A stretch of 23,618 nt of DNA from Treponema sp. UBA4328 (GTDB lineage Bacteria > Spirochaetota > Spirochaetia > Treponematales > Treponemataceae): the NCBI GenBank assembly GCA_002394465.1, contig DGTU01000012.1, positions 1 to 23,618 on the forward strand, written 5' to 3'. Position 1 is the stretch's first letter; each line of letters starts with the position of its first letter. Positions 15,376 through 22,997 of the stretch are shown here, in pieces. The notes under the pieces are model-generated. The model was not told the DNA's origin. It saw only the letters and a list, made by a program, of their open reading frames with translations, and did no database searches. A program made the translations under genes and the position numbers.

Positions 15376-16305
15376 TTACTCAATGCTGTCCTGTTTCTGC
15401 ATTGTTTTGACCGGTGAAATCTCAAGAATCTTGTTCTCAAGTTCCGTAAGCTGACTGGAAATACGGGCATCGATTGCTCCGAAATCAGTCTCAACAACAC
15501 AGCCGCCCTGTTCAACAGTTGAATCTTCAAGAATCGTCATTCCCTGAACATTCTCAACCTGTTTAATAAAGTCAGAAATATGTTCTGTAGTGAGCTTTAC
15601 GTCTTCAAGGTTTACGCGGACAGTAACATTTCCCCTTCCCTTGACTTTTTTAAGTGCCTGAACGACATTCGCCATAACGACACTCTTCTGATTTTCTGAA
15701 AGAATCTTGATTACCTTGCGAGCCATAAGGATTACAAGTTCAACTATCTGCTGTTCAGTTTCGCTTAAAATCTCTTCACGGCGCTTCATTACGGCTTCAA
15801 GAATTGTATGAGTCCTTTCAATAAGGCGCTCTACTTCAGCCTTACCTGAATCAAATCCGTCATTAAGGCCTTTCTGAAAGCCCTCATCCTTTGAGGCATT
15901 CTCTATTTCAGTTTTCTTAACTTCTGCTTCACTTAAGATTCTGGCAGCTTCTTCCTGCGCATTTTTTATAATTTCCTGGGCTTTCTGCTCAGCCTCATTT
16001 CTTATTGTCTGGGCTGAATCAGTCTGCCTTTTTACTTCATCAAAGGCAGCATTTTTAGCTTTTTCGAGAATCTCATCAGCACTTGCCTGTGCTGCTTCAA
16101 GCATCTGCTGTTTTTCCTGTTCCCAGCGTACCTTATATTCTTCTGCTTCACGACGGAGGTCATCTGCCGTAGGACCTGTATATTCAGGAACAATTTCTTC
16201 TTCCTTGACTTCTTCTACAGGAGGAGCAAATTCATGCAGGAGGGAAAGCTTGAACTCCCCTTCCTTATTTTTTATTTCACCTGGAACATATAATGCTTTA
16301 TTCAT
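15376..16305 (-). CDS. fliH: Flagellar assembly protein FliH
   Basis: Stator/regulator of the FliI ATPase in the export apparatus. 309 residues. An N-terminal linear part (1-50, acidic) is followed by a long alanine- and glutamate-rich coiled coil (about 50-150), then the conserved C-terminal domain (GFQKGLNDGFDSGKAEVERLI at about 152-172 in two parts, LVILMARKVIKI, and VEQGGCVVETDFGAIDARISSQL), which is the FliI-binding end as in FliH and the V-ATPase E subunit. The position between fliG and fliI supports the call. The start ATG 16305 lies 14 bases after the fliG stop, with only a modest AAGGG upstream. Confidence 0.93.
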   Translation of the reverse strand: MNKALYVPGEIKNKEGEFKLSLLHEFAPPVEEVKEEEIVPEYTGPTADDLRREAEEYKVRWEQEKQQMLEAAQASADEILEKAKNAAFDEVKRQTDSAQTIRNEAEQKAQEIIKNAQEEAARILSEAEVKKTEIENASKDEGFQKGLNDGFDSGKAEVERLIERTHTILEAVMKRREEILSETEQQIVELVILMARKVIKILSENQKSVVMANVVQALKKVKGRGNVTVRVNLEDVKLTTEHISDFIKQVENVQGMTILEDSTVEQGGCVVETDFGAIDARISSQLTELENKILEISPVKTMQKQDSIE

Positions 16306-16319
16306 CCCAAACTACCCTT

Positions 16320-17411
16320 TTATACGACAAGTTCGTCTTCACCGCTGCGGGCAATAACGATTTCACCGGCATCCTCAAGGCGACGGATTGTAGAAACGAT
16401 CTTCTGCTGAGCTTCTTCAACGTCCTTCAGGCGTACAGGTCCCATGAATTCCATATCTTCCTTAAGCATGCTTGCGGCACGCTTTGACATATTGCGGAAA
16501 ATTTTGTCCTGAACTTCCGTATCGACGGATTTGAGTGCCTTTGCAAGTTCCTGCGTATCGACTTCGCGGAGTACCTTCTGGATAGCACGGTCGTCGAGCA
16601 TAACGATATCTTCGAATACGAACATTCGCTTTTTGATCTCTTCTGCAAGATCCGGCTCATCTTCTTCAAGCTGTTCAATGATGGCCTTTTCAGAAGAACG
16701 GTCAACAAGGTTGAGGATTTCAACAATAGATTCAACACCACCAGCAGCAGTATAGTCTTCACTGGACAGTGTAGAAAGTTTCTTTTCAAGAACGCGTTCA
16801 ACTTCACGGAGAACGTCAGGAGATGTACGGTCCATGGTTGCAAGACGCTTTGAAACTTCAGGCTGAATTTCTGCCGGAAGGTTCTGAAGGATTACTGCAG
16901 CCTTGCTCGGTTCAAGATAAGCCAGAATAAGTGCAATTGTCTGCGGATATTCTGTCTGAATAAAGTTAAGAAGGTGTGCAGGATCAGTACGGCGGATAAA
17001 GTCAAACGGACGAACCTGAAGGCTCGACGTAAGTCGGTTGATGATATCAATTGCCTTCTGGCTTCCGAGAGATTTTTCAAGGAGTTCACGTGCATAGTCA
17101 ATACCACCCGTAGTGATAAAGTTCTGTGCATTCATCAGTTCCTGAAATTCTTCAAGAACCTGATCCTTAAAATCAGCGTCTACGGTTTCAAGACGGGCGA
17201 TTTCAAAAGTTAAGGTTTCAACCTCATCCTCACGCAGATGCTTCATTATTTCAGATGAAACGTCAGAACCGAGCGATACAAGGAATATCGCAGCCTTCTG
17301 TCTTCCGGTGAGGTTTTTATAGTCTTTTGCGCCGCCTTTTTTCCCGCCGCCTGCAGGTTTTAAACTTCCTGGTTTTGCAGCAGGCTTTGCAGCCGCTTTT
17401 TCATCAGCCAT
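16320..17411 (-). CDS. fliG: Flagellar motor switch protein FliG
   Basis: C-ring protein that joins the switch to the MS ring and carries torque. Three parts: N-terminal FliF-binding domain (about 31-120, opening with LTGRQKAAIFLVSLG), middle domain with EYPQTIALILAYLEPSKAA (the EHPQTIA motif with Tyr for His) and C-terminal torque domain (FEDIVMLDDRAIQKVLREVD, MGPVRLKDVEEAQQ). 363 residues, about 20-30 longer than usual because of a front tail of Ala, Lys, Pro and Gly (2-30). Start ATG overlaps the stop of the upstream small gene by one base (TAATG) with GGAGG in place. Spirochaetes usually have two FliG proteins; this position, before fliH, is that of the motor-type FliG in Borrelia. Confidence 0.95.
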   Translation of the reverse strand: MADEKAAAKPAAKPGSLKPAGGGKKGGAKDYKNLTGRQKAAIFLVSLGSDVSSEIMKHLREDEVETLTFEIARLETVDADFKDQVLEEFQELMNAQNFITTGGIDYARELLEKSLGSQKAIDIINRLTSSLQVRPFDFIRRTDPAHLLNFIQTEYPQTIALILAYLEPSKAAVILQNLPAEIQPEVSKRLATMDRTSPDVLREVERVLEKKLSTLSSEDYTAAGGVESIVEILNLVDRSSEKAIIEQLEEDEPDLAEEIKKRMFVFEDIVMLDDRAIQKVLREVDTQELAKALKSVDTEVQDKIFRNMSKRAASMLKEDMEFMGPVRLKDVEEAQQKIVSTIRRLEDAGEIVIARSGEDELVV

Positions 17412-17830
17412 TATTTATCCTCCGACAGCCATGAACTTAAGACCTTTGCAATTGCGTCCGGATCATTCTGAGCCGACTGTCTGATATCATTTCCGGGTGA
17501 ATTAACGGCAACCTTTACATAGCCGACAGGCGGAATAACATATCGTGAAGGATTAGGAACAAGAATTCCGCGCATTTCGCCGTAATGATATACATCTTCA
17601 AGTACCTGAACTTCACGTGCAACTTTAACTGAATCCTCAGGATCATACATACCCAGGCGTTTCATTGCATTCCGTATACCCTTTAATTGTTTATCGGTAA
17701 GTTTAATGCTGTTCAACACATCTTCAGAAGCATTTTCACCAAGCTCACCAAGAAGAATTGCAATCTTCTGCATTCCGGTTAACTTCTCACGCGGCATTTC
17801 TGACTGTTTCGTAAAATAACTGGTAACCAT
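17411..17830 (-). CDS. Small protein with FliG-N-like domain and FliF-like C-terminal tail; candidate FliF-FliG adaptor
   Basis: Not a protein I recognise. Seen: residues 17-82 align with the start of FliG: LTGMQKIAILLGELG against LTGRQKAAIFLVSLG, followed by RLGMYDPEDSVKVAREVQVL against RLETVDADFKDQVLEEFQEL (shared RL, D, V, E, Q, L). Residues 83-120 are a Pro/Val-rich linker. Residues 121-139 (QNDPDAIAKVLSSWLSEDK) resemble the last residues of FliF (KEHPEDVAMLIRTWLMEE), the helix that inserts into FliG. No membrane segment or signal. ATG 17830 has GGAGG eight bases upstream, inside the end of fliF; the gap to fliF is three bases and the stop overlaps the fliG ATG by one, so it is made with both. 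Inference: it could bind the FliF tail by its front and FliG by its tail, as linker or competitor. It could have arisen by tandem duplication over the fliF/fliG border. Confidence 0.85.
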   Translation of the reverse strand: MVTSYFTKQSEMPREKLTGMQKIAILLGELGENASEDVLNSIKLTDKQLKGIRNAMKRLGMYDPEDSVKVAREVQVLEDVYHYGEMRGILVPNPSRYVIPPVGYVKVAVNSPGNDIRQSAQNDPDAIAKVLSSWLSEDK

Positions 17831-17833
17831 CTG

Positions 17834-19609
17834 CTATTCCTCCATGAGCCAGGTTCTGATGAGCATTGCAACGTCTTCAGGATGCTCTTTTGCCATTGCA
17901 ATTGCATTTTCCTGGAGTTCGGCACGCTTACGCTCTTCGACGGACATCTGAACTTCCATTCCTTCGTTCTTGGCATCCCAGAGAGCCTTTTCGCGTTCTG
18001 CCTGCTGACGGCGGAGAAGTTCTTCTTCCCTGAGGCGGCGTCTTCTTTCCATTTCACGGCTAATAAACCTGAAGATAATGAATGCAACGAGAAGAACTGC
18101 AACACCGATCAGGATAAACAGAATTGTCTGGTTACGAGCCTTGCGTGCAAGATAATCATCATCTGCAGCATTCTGTTCATCTTTACGGTCAATTTTTACG
18201 TTAGTAACAACTACACGGTAATTGCGGCTTTCATCATAGCCGATTGCTCCCTGAAGGTAATTGGCAGTATCTTCAAGCTCCTTTTCAGAAAGAGGAGAAT
18301 AAATGCGGAGCTGATGTCCCATTTCCATTCTGTAAAGATATGAGTTCTCCCAGCCCGGATAATCTTCCTTTAATTTTGCAATATTCTTTTCGTCAACAAA
18401 AACCGGATTTCCCGCACCGTCTGTAACTTCAGTCCAGCGTCCGTCAATGTTGACTGATACGGTAATTCTGTCTACGGCCGGCATTCTTTTTTCTGTACGG
18501 TGTTCGGTATTAAATACGTTGTTCTGAATTGTCTCGGTTTCAGTAGATTTTCCGATTACATTTGACATATCGGAATGAACCGGTGGATTTTCACCGTCAA
18601 CTCCGGCAACTCCCTGAGGATTGTATCCGGTTCCTGTCCATTCCTTTGTAATTCTCGATGATGCGAGCGGCAGGTAATCACGCTTTACAGTAGTATCGTA
18701 CGGCTTTGTCCTGTCCTGCTCCGTAATAATGATCGGAGTAATTATATTTTTGTCGCTAGATACTTCTGAAGTATCCATGTCGATATTGATGTCTATTTCG
18801 CGTACGCGGTCTTTAGAATACATTTCCTGAAGGGATTTCAATACCTTTACGCGTTTTTTGTTTGCCAGATCAAGCTTAAATTTTTCAGTACGTTCAATAA
18901 GGGTAAGGCGTTCAACCTCTTCCAGGTTTTCAAAATTATTGAGGGTATTGTTTTCTTCGTCTGAAATCGTAATATATTCGGCTTTCAGCCCCGGAATCGA
19001 GTGAATAAGAAGGTTCTGTATGGTACGGATCTTTTTTGTATTATGAGCCATATCTGAACCGCTTTTGAACGTGAGGAGAAGGCTTGCAGTCAGGGGTTTC
19101 TGTTTTTCAGCAAAGATTTCATCCGGCGGATAACCGATTACAAGCTTTGCATCAGCAATTTCCCTGTTTGTCTTTATAAGGTCTTCAATTTCTTTTTCAA
19201 CGGCCTGGGCTTTTTTCTCCTGCCGTTCAAAATCAGTCATTGAATATTCGCCGACATTAAGGAAGTCCCACGGATCTGTTCCCATAGGAATAAGGTTCTG
19301 CTCGTTAAGGATGAGCCTTGCCCTCCTTGCCGTATATTCATCATCTACGGTAAGATAGCCGCTTCCGTTGTCATAAACATTGATATTTTCCTTGCTCAGG
19401 GCAAGCTTTATGTCATTGAGATTCTGTTCATCAGTGATTTCTGTATTAAAAACTGCAATGCCGCTTTTTTTAGACGAACCCTTAAACAGGACTGCGAGTG
19501 CAATGATAATAACGACAACAATGCCGGCAGCAATTGCTTTCTGAACGGGCTTCCATTTAGCCCATAATTCTTTAAACTTGGCTGTAATATTTTTAAGCCA
19601 TTCGTTCAT
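17834..19609 (-). CDS. fliF: Flagellar MS-ring protein FliF
   Basis: Forms the membrane ring on which rotor and export gate are built. 591 residues from ATG 19609. First membrane helix about 23-42, periplasmic ring-building part with YPPDEIF, EYITISDEENN and an extended disordered loop (about 310-390), second helix about 494-516, then a charged cytoplasmic tail that ends in the FliG-binding peptide HPEDVAMLIRTWLMEE. A longer frame begins at GTG 19633, but AGGGG placed six to seven bases before ATG 19609 favours the shorter form. First gene of this operon, with its own promoter; flgB, flgC and fliE, which precede fliF in other treponemes as I recall, are not here. Confidence 0.96.
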   Translation of the reverse strand: MNEWLKNITAKFKELWAKWKPVQKAIAAGIVVVIIIALAVLFKGSSKKSGIAVFNTEITDEQNLNDIKLALSKENINVYDNGSGYLTVDDEYTARRARLILNEQNLIPMGTDPWDFLNVGEYSMTDFERQEKKAQAVEKEIEDLIKTNREIADAKLVIGYPPDEIFAEKQKPLTASLLLTFKSGSDMAHNTKKIRTIQNLLIHSIPGLKAEYITISDEENNTLNNFENLEEVERLTLIERTEKFKLDLANKKRVKVLKSLQEMYSKDRVREIDINIDMDTSEVSSDKNIITPIIITEQDRTKPYDTTVKRDYLPLASSRITKEWTGTGYNPQGVAGVDGENPPVHSDMSNVIGKSTETETIQNNVFNTEHRTEKRMPAVDRITVSVNIDGRWTEVTDGAGNPVFVDEKNIAKLKEDYPGWENSYLYRMEMGHQLRIYSPLSEKELEDTANYLQGAIGYDESRNYRVVVTNVKIDRKDEQNAADDDYLARKARNQTILFILIGVAVLLVAFIIFRFISREMERRRRLREEELLRRQQAEREKALWDAKNEGMEVQMSVEERKRAELQENAIAMAKEHPEDVAMLIRTWLMEE

Positions 19610-19685
19610 CTGTCCCCTCCCGTGAACGAACACACTAAAGGCAGCGTACCAGAAGATAAACTGCCGAAATTTATAAATTCATATA

Positions 19686-19715
19686 ATTATATCATATATA
19701 TCTGAAATTTGACAA
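19686..19715 (-). promoter_or_regulatory. Promoter of the fliF operon
   Basis: Minus strand: -35 TTGTCA (19715-19710), 18-base spacer, -10 TATAAT (19691-19686). Predicted start near 19679, leaving an untranslated leader of about 70 bases. Sigma-70 type, no sigma-28 (TAAA...GCCGATAA) pattern was seen. Back-to-back with the promoter of the acidic-protein gene; the two -35 boxes are 25 bases apart. Confidence 0.75.
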
Positions 19716-19740
19716 GAAAAAATAAAATATTCACAGCATA

Positions 19741-19769
19741 TTGACTAAAGGAGTTTAAGCATTTAAAGT
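19741..19769 (+). promoter_or_regulatory. Promoter of the acidic-protein gene
   Basis: -35 TTGACT (19741-19746), 17-base spacer, -10 TAAAGT (19764-19769). A start near 19776 would give a 20-base leader containing GCAGGGG as ribosome binding site before ATG 19796. Confidence 0.6.
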
Positions 19770-19795
19770 TATTACGCTTTGCAGGGGATGTAAGA

Positions 19796-20065
19796 ATGCT
19801 TATTGAAAACGAATCTTTTTATTCATTTTCAGGCTCGGGATTCTCGTACGAAGAAGAATACAACGACGACATATCTGATTCGGATAAAGATGACTTTACA
19901 GACGATGATGATCAGTCGTTGAGAGACTTCGAGGACGATGATCTCTACGGCGAAGATTTTGATGATGACTTTCAGGATGATTCAGAAGATGAGCCGGAAA
20001 CCGATGATGACGGGTTCTACGACGAGGACTTCGACGATATTTCGCCGGAAGATGACCTCGAGTAG
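19796..20065 (+). CDS. Hypothetical extremely acidic small protein
   Basis: Not recognised. 89 residues, of which about 30 are Asp and 13 Glu, against one Lys and one Arg, so the charge is near -40. About 14 Phe/Tyr residues are spread through it, often as FxDD or DDxY (DDFTDDDD, LYGEDFDDDF, GFYDEDFDD). No signal peptide, membrane segment or cysteine. It looks disordered. Evidence that it is a real gene: a promoter at 19741-19769, AGGGG nine bases before ATG 19796, and a dedicated strong terminator after it. It is alone on the plus strand between the fliF operon and rsfS. Acidic proteins of this kind include DNA mimics, cation binders and chaperones for basic proteins; nothing here decides among them. 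Confidence 0.7.
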   Translation: MLIENESFYSFSGSGFSYEEEYNDDISDSDKDDFTDDDDQSLRDFEDDDLYGEDFDDDFQDDSEDEPETDDDGFYDEDFDDISPEDDLE

Positions 20066-20088
20066 AAGGGTTCTCTAAACAGACAGCG

Positions 20089-20138
20089 GGAAGTTAGAAA
20101 AGACGGACACACACGTTTTTTCTAACTTCCTTTTTTTT
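20089..20138 (+). terminator. Rho-independent terminator after the acidic-protein gene
   Basis: GGAAGTTAGAAAA (20089-20101) pairs perfectly with TTTTCTAACTTCC (20118-20130) around a 16-base loop, followed by eight T. Oriented for plus-strand transcription; on the minus strand no T-run follows, so it may only weakly stop rsfS transcripts. Confidence 0.92.
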
Positions 20139-20484
20139 ATTTAAGCACTTTTCCTGCGTGCCACAGTTTTTCAAGTTCATAAAAGCTTCTTGCACCTTCA
20201 GACATAAGGTGAACGACAACAGGACCGATATCAATGAGGTTCCAGTCATCCCCCTGAGCAGCCTTATTGTGCGTCAGGTGAATTGTCATGTCATTTTCCT
20301 TTACATAATCTTTTATCTGCTTTGCAAGTCCCTGCCAGTGAGCAGAACTGTGAATTGTTGCAATAACAAAATAATCTGTCCAGCTGTTAAGTTCATGAAC
20401 GTCAATTACAGAAACGTTTTCACCCTTACCGTCTTCAATAAGGGCTGCTATCTCAAGTGCCTGATCTTTTGCTGTTTTTTCCAT
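20137..20484 (-). CDS. rsfS: Ribosomal silencing factor RsfS
   Basis: Binds ribosomal protein L14 and prevents subunit joining under starvation. 115 residues, the usual size. Family motifs: ALEIAALIEDGKGENVSVIDV (about 8-28, in two parts), WTDYFVIATIHSSAH, and the C-terminal DDWNLIDIGPVVVHLM followed by RSFYELEKLW. ATG 20484 has GGAGG upstream. Last gene of the obgE-nadD-yqeK-LCP-rsfS cluster, 23 bases after the LCP gene. Confidence 0.96.
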   Translation of the reverse strand: MEKTAKDQALEIAALIEDGKGENVSVIDVHELNSWTDYFVIATIHSSAHWQGLAKQIKDYVKENDMTIHLTHNKAAQGDDWNLIDIGPVVVHLMSEGARSFYELEKLWHAGKVLK

Positions 20485-20507
20485 TTTATTTCCTCCGTAT
20501 TAATAAT

Positions 20508-21758
20508 TTACCTTACGTACCTTCCGTCAAAATCCTTGCCCAGAATAATCGTAAAGTCTACGTTTGATTTTGAGTCACTATCCTCACTTACTTTCTCTTC
20601 TACAATGTTATTACATCGGATATAGCTTCCTATACCCTTTGCAATTTCAGCATCACCGATGTGGTTTATGATTACGGTTTTTTCATAATCATCTTTATCA
20701 GCATTGGTGACATTGAAAACATCATAACCTGCTCCGCGGTAGTAAATTGCCGTATTATGTGCAAGTCCCGTAACTTTTGTTCCGTTCTGGATTTCAAGAA
20801 CATAGACACGGCTCAGGTTTTCACCCGCAGATGAAATAAGCGCAGTCGTCTTGAGCTTTACGACACGCTTGATATCCTGACCGTCAAATTCAGGAAACAG
20901 AAGTTTTCCTTCAACACCTTCAACATGACGCTGTTTTCCGTTAATTGAAACAGGTTTAAGTCCCTCAAAATCACCTGCAGAAAGATCACGGATAAAATCC
21001 CTCAGTGCATCTTCATCAAGATTTGAATTCATTCTTTCTGCAAACAGGTTAAAATGCCTGTCATTTTCAAGCCGCTTTGCATTACGCGTAAGAGCCGTAA
21101 GGAATGCAACTATAATGTTTTTCCGGCGGTCTGCGACAGACTCATACTTTTCATCCTTATCCTCATAGGTAAGGTATGTATAAGCCTTGTCACCGTCAAG
21201 GGAAACGGCACCGCTTGGAAGAAGCCACCGCTCGCCGTCCCCGTTTACAATATCAACAGGAAGCGGAACAAACACTTTAAGTCCGCCAAGAATATCAGTA
21301 AGTTCCTTAAACCTGTCTGCTGACATTTCTATATAATTAAGGTCATTGCTCGAATCCGAAAATCCGAGGATCTTTGCAATTTCTTCCCTGAAGCTTTCTA
21401 TTCCTTTTTCCCTGTAAACGGCATCAATTCTGTCGACCCTGTTGAGGGAAGTATAAATCGCACCTGTGTTTCCCGGGATATCTACAACGAAACCACGGTT
21501 AAACTCTGCATAATAAACAAGGACTTCCGTAAAATACACATGCTCTTCATCCTCTAGGACAAATACAGTCCTGCTTACGGTGTCCTGCGCCTCCTGTTTT
21601 TTTTCAGCAGAAGGAATCAGTGAAAACTCTTCCGTTCCGTCCAGGGTATTCCTGGAATTTTTTATGCTCCTGACGACAAAAAAAGTTCCAAGTCCCAGTG
21701 CAAGCACAAGGACAAGCATTCCTGTCAGAAAAAACACCCCTGCAGTATGTCTGTTCAT
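20508..21758 (-). CDS. LCP/LytR-like membrane protein with C-terminal LytR_C domain
   Basis: Known role of the LCP family: attach glycopolymers to cell envelope from lipid carriers. Seen: an N-terminal anchor helix (about 8-29), an LCP-like extracytoplasmic domain (about 65-225: RIDAVYREKGIESFREEIAKILG, MSADRFKELTDILGGLKV, LPSGAVSLDGDKAYTYL, each within family pattern) and a LytR_C domain (about 325-416: VLEIQNGTKVTGLA to VDFTIILGKDF). Odd: the active-site stretch PRD reads PGN (95-97) and the YVRSR motif reads YLTYE (194-198), so phosphotransferase activity is doubtful. Length 416. ATG overlaps the yqeK stop by four bases (ATGA). The cluster context (NadD, YqeK, RsfS) recurs in treponemes. 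Confidence 0.85.
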   Translation of the reverse strand: MNRHTAGVFFLTGMLVLVLALGLGTFFVVRSIKNSRNTLDGTEEFSLIPSAEKKQEAQDTVSRTVFVLEDEEHVYFTEVLVYYAEFNRGFVVDIPGNTGAIYTSLNRVDRIDAVYREKGIESFREEIAKILGFSDSSNDLNYIEMSADRFKELTDILGGLKVFVPLPVDIVNGDGERWLLPSGAVSLDGDKAYTYLTYEDKDEKYESVADRRKNIIVAFLTALTRNAKRLENDRHFNLFAERMNSNLDEDALRDFIRDLSAGDFEGLKPVSINGKQRHVEGVEGKLLFPEFDGQDIKRVVKLKTTALISSAGENLSRVYVLEIQNGTKVTGLAHNTAIYYRGAGYDVFNVTNADKDDYEKTVIINHIGDAEIAKGIGSYIRCNNIVEEKVSEDSDSKSNVDFTIILGKDFDGRYVR

Positions 21759-22375
21759 ATTTTCACCCCGCCCCCTTCTGCTTTCATTCCGGCAAGAAGT
21801 TCATCCCTCATTTTCAGGGAAATATCTGCTACAGCCTTACCGTGAGCATTAAGGTAATCTATATTTTCACACAAAACGCTCAGCGTAAGGTCATTAAGTT
21901 CTTTTTTCATAAGATTGTCACGGTATTCATCCGTTGACTGCGGCCTGCCCGGTTCAATCTTGTCAGCAACAAAGAGAAGTTTCCCAAGGTCACAAAGTCC
22001 GGTATTCCCGAACGTATGCCATGCAACCGCCGCAAGAACATCAGGATCATGAAAATCAAAAAAATCTTCCAGAAAAACAGCCGCAGCCCTTCCGTGAAGC
22101 AGCGAAACATGATTCCTTTCAAGTTCCGTTATTTCAAATCCGTCTTTTGAAGCAAGTTCCAGTATTTTTTCATCACCTGCTTCCTTGCACATGTCATGAG
22201 CTATGCCTGAAAGATATCCAGACTCAGGATTAAGGCCGTAACGGGTACACAAAAGCGCACACATTTCTGCAGTCCTTACGGAATGTTCATAGCGCTTCTG
22301 CGATATAACTGACTTTGCATAAGAATCAACTTTTTCCGTTAGTTTTTTCAAATCAACGCTCATATAAATGCTCAT
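21755..22375 (-). CDS. yqeK: YqeK-type HD-domain hydrolase, predicted Ap4A symmetrical hydrolase
   Basis: YqeK proteins cleave diadenosine tetraphosphate into two ADP. 206 residues with all metal-site residues of the HD fold: His31 (YEHSVRTAEM), His60-Asp61 (GIAHDMCKE), His94 (SLLHGRAAA), His120 (AVAWHTFG) and Asp138 (LLFVADKIEPGRP). Lies between nadD and the LCP gene, the standard nadD-yqeK-rsfS neighbourhood. Two start choices: ATG 22375 or ATG 22363 (SVDLKKL); neither has a good Shine-Dalgarno, both overlap the end of nadD, and translation is probably coupled. Confidence 0.92.
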   Translation of the reverse strand: MSIYMSVDLKKLTEKVDSYAKSVISQKRYEHSVRTAEMCALLCTRYGLNPESGYLSGIAHDMCKEAGDEKILELASKDGFEITELERNHVSLLHGRAAAVFLEDFFDFHDPDVLAAVAWHTFGNTGLCDLGKLLFVADKIEPGRPQSTDEYRDNLMKKELNDLTLSVLCENIDYLNAHGKAVADISLKMRDELLAGMKAEGGGVKI

Positions 22376-22997
22376 TTAAAATATATTCAAAAACTTTTTC
22401 AGTTACAAGATAACGGAAAGATTTTTTTTGAGCTGCCCTCTGCCGTACCTGTGACGAAGAAATTTTTACGGAAGGATTATGAACGATTTTATGCGGATAC
22501 GGGAAAGATTCCAGTGAAAGTTCATCTTTTCCGTTTCCGTATTCACCGACAGGCGCATTCATGCTTTCCGTTTCAACTTCATCAACATCTTCCCTGCACG
22601 CAATGATTATATCAGTCTTTGAAGCAAGCTCTTCTGCATGATTCCATTTATTAAAATCTGCAACAAGGTCATTGCCTATTATAAGGCCGATTTTTCCCTC
22701 AAGGACATTTTTGTATTTTTCTTCAAGGAAGCATACCGTATCGTATGTGTAGGAAACTCCTCCGCGGTCAATTTCACACGAGTCATACACAAACCTCTCA
22801 TTTCCTGCAAGCGCAAGTTCAAGCATCTTAAGACGCTTTTCATCCGGAACGGGGCATACGACATGCTTATGAGGCGGAACAAAAGTCGGAACAAAAACAA
22901 CCCTGTCATATCCGAATTCATCACAGACACAGTCCGCCAGAATCAGATGACCGAGATGCACCGGATTAAAGCTTCCGCCCAGAAGAGCAATTTTCAA
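22353..22997 (-). CDS. nadD: Nicotinate-nucleotide adenylyltransferase
   Basis: Joins ATP and nicotinate mononucleotide to deamido-NAD. GGSFNPVHLGHL (7-18, with HxGH at 14-17), FVPTFVPPHKHV (35-46) and ISSSQVRQRA (179-188) are the family signatures. Length 214. Start is TTG 22997: the sequence MKIALLGGSFNP fits the family start exactly, and TTGA overlaps the obgE stop by four bases. Odd: residues about 136-166 (DVDEVETESMNAPVGEYGNG onward) form an acidic insertion before the last strand, longer than in typical NadD. Confidence 0.95.
   Translation of the reverse strand: MKIALLGGSFNPVHLGHLILADCVCDEFGYDRVVFVPTFVPPHKHVVCPVPDEKRLKMLELALAGNERFVYDSCEIDRGGVSYTYDTVCFLEEKYKNVLEGKIGLIIGNDLVADFNKWNHAEELASKTDIIIACREDVDEVETESMNAPVGEYGNGKDELSLESFPYPHKIVHNPSVKISSSQVRQRAAQKKSFRYLVTEKVFEYILNEHLYER

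Noticed and set aside
19610..19633. GTG start for FliF at 19633
   Set aside because: AGGGG before ATG 19609 fits much better, and the extra eight residues contain the ribosome binding site.
19640..19665. GGCAG/CTGCC hairpin in the fliF leader
   Set aside because: Only five base pairs with a 16-base loop; likely chance.
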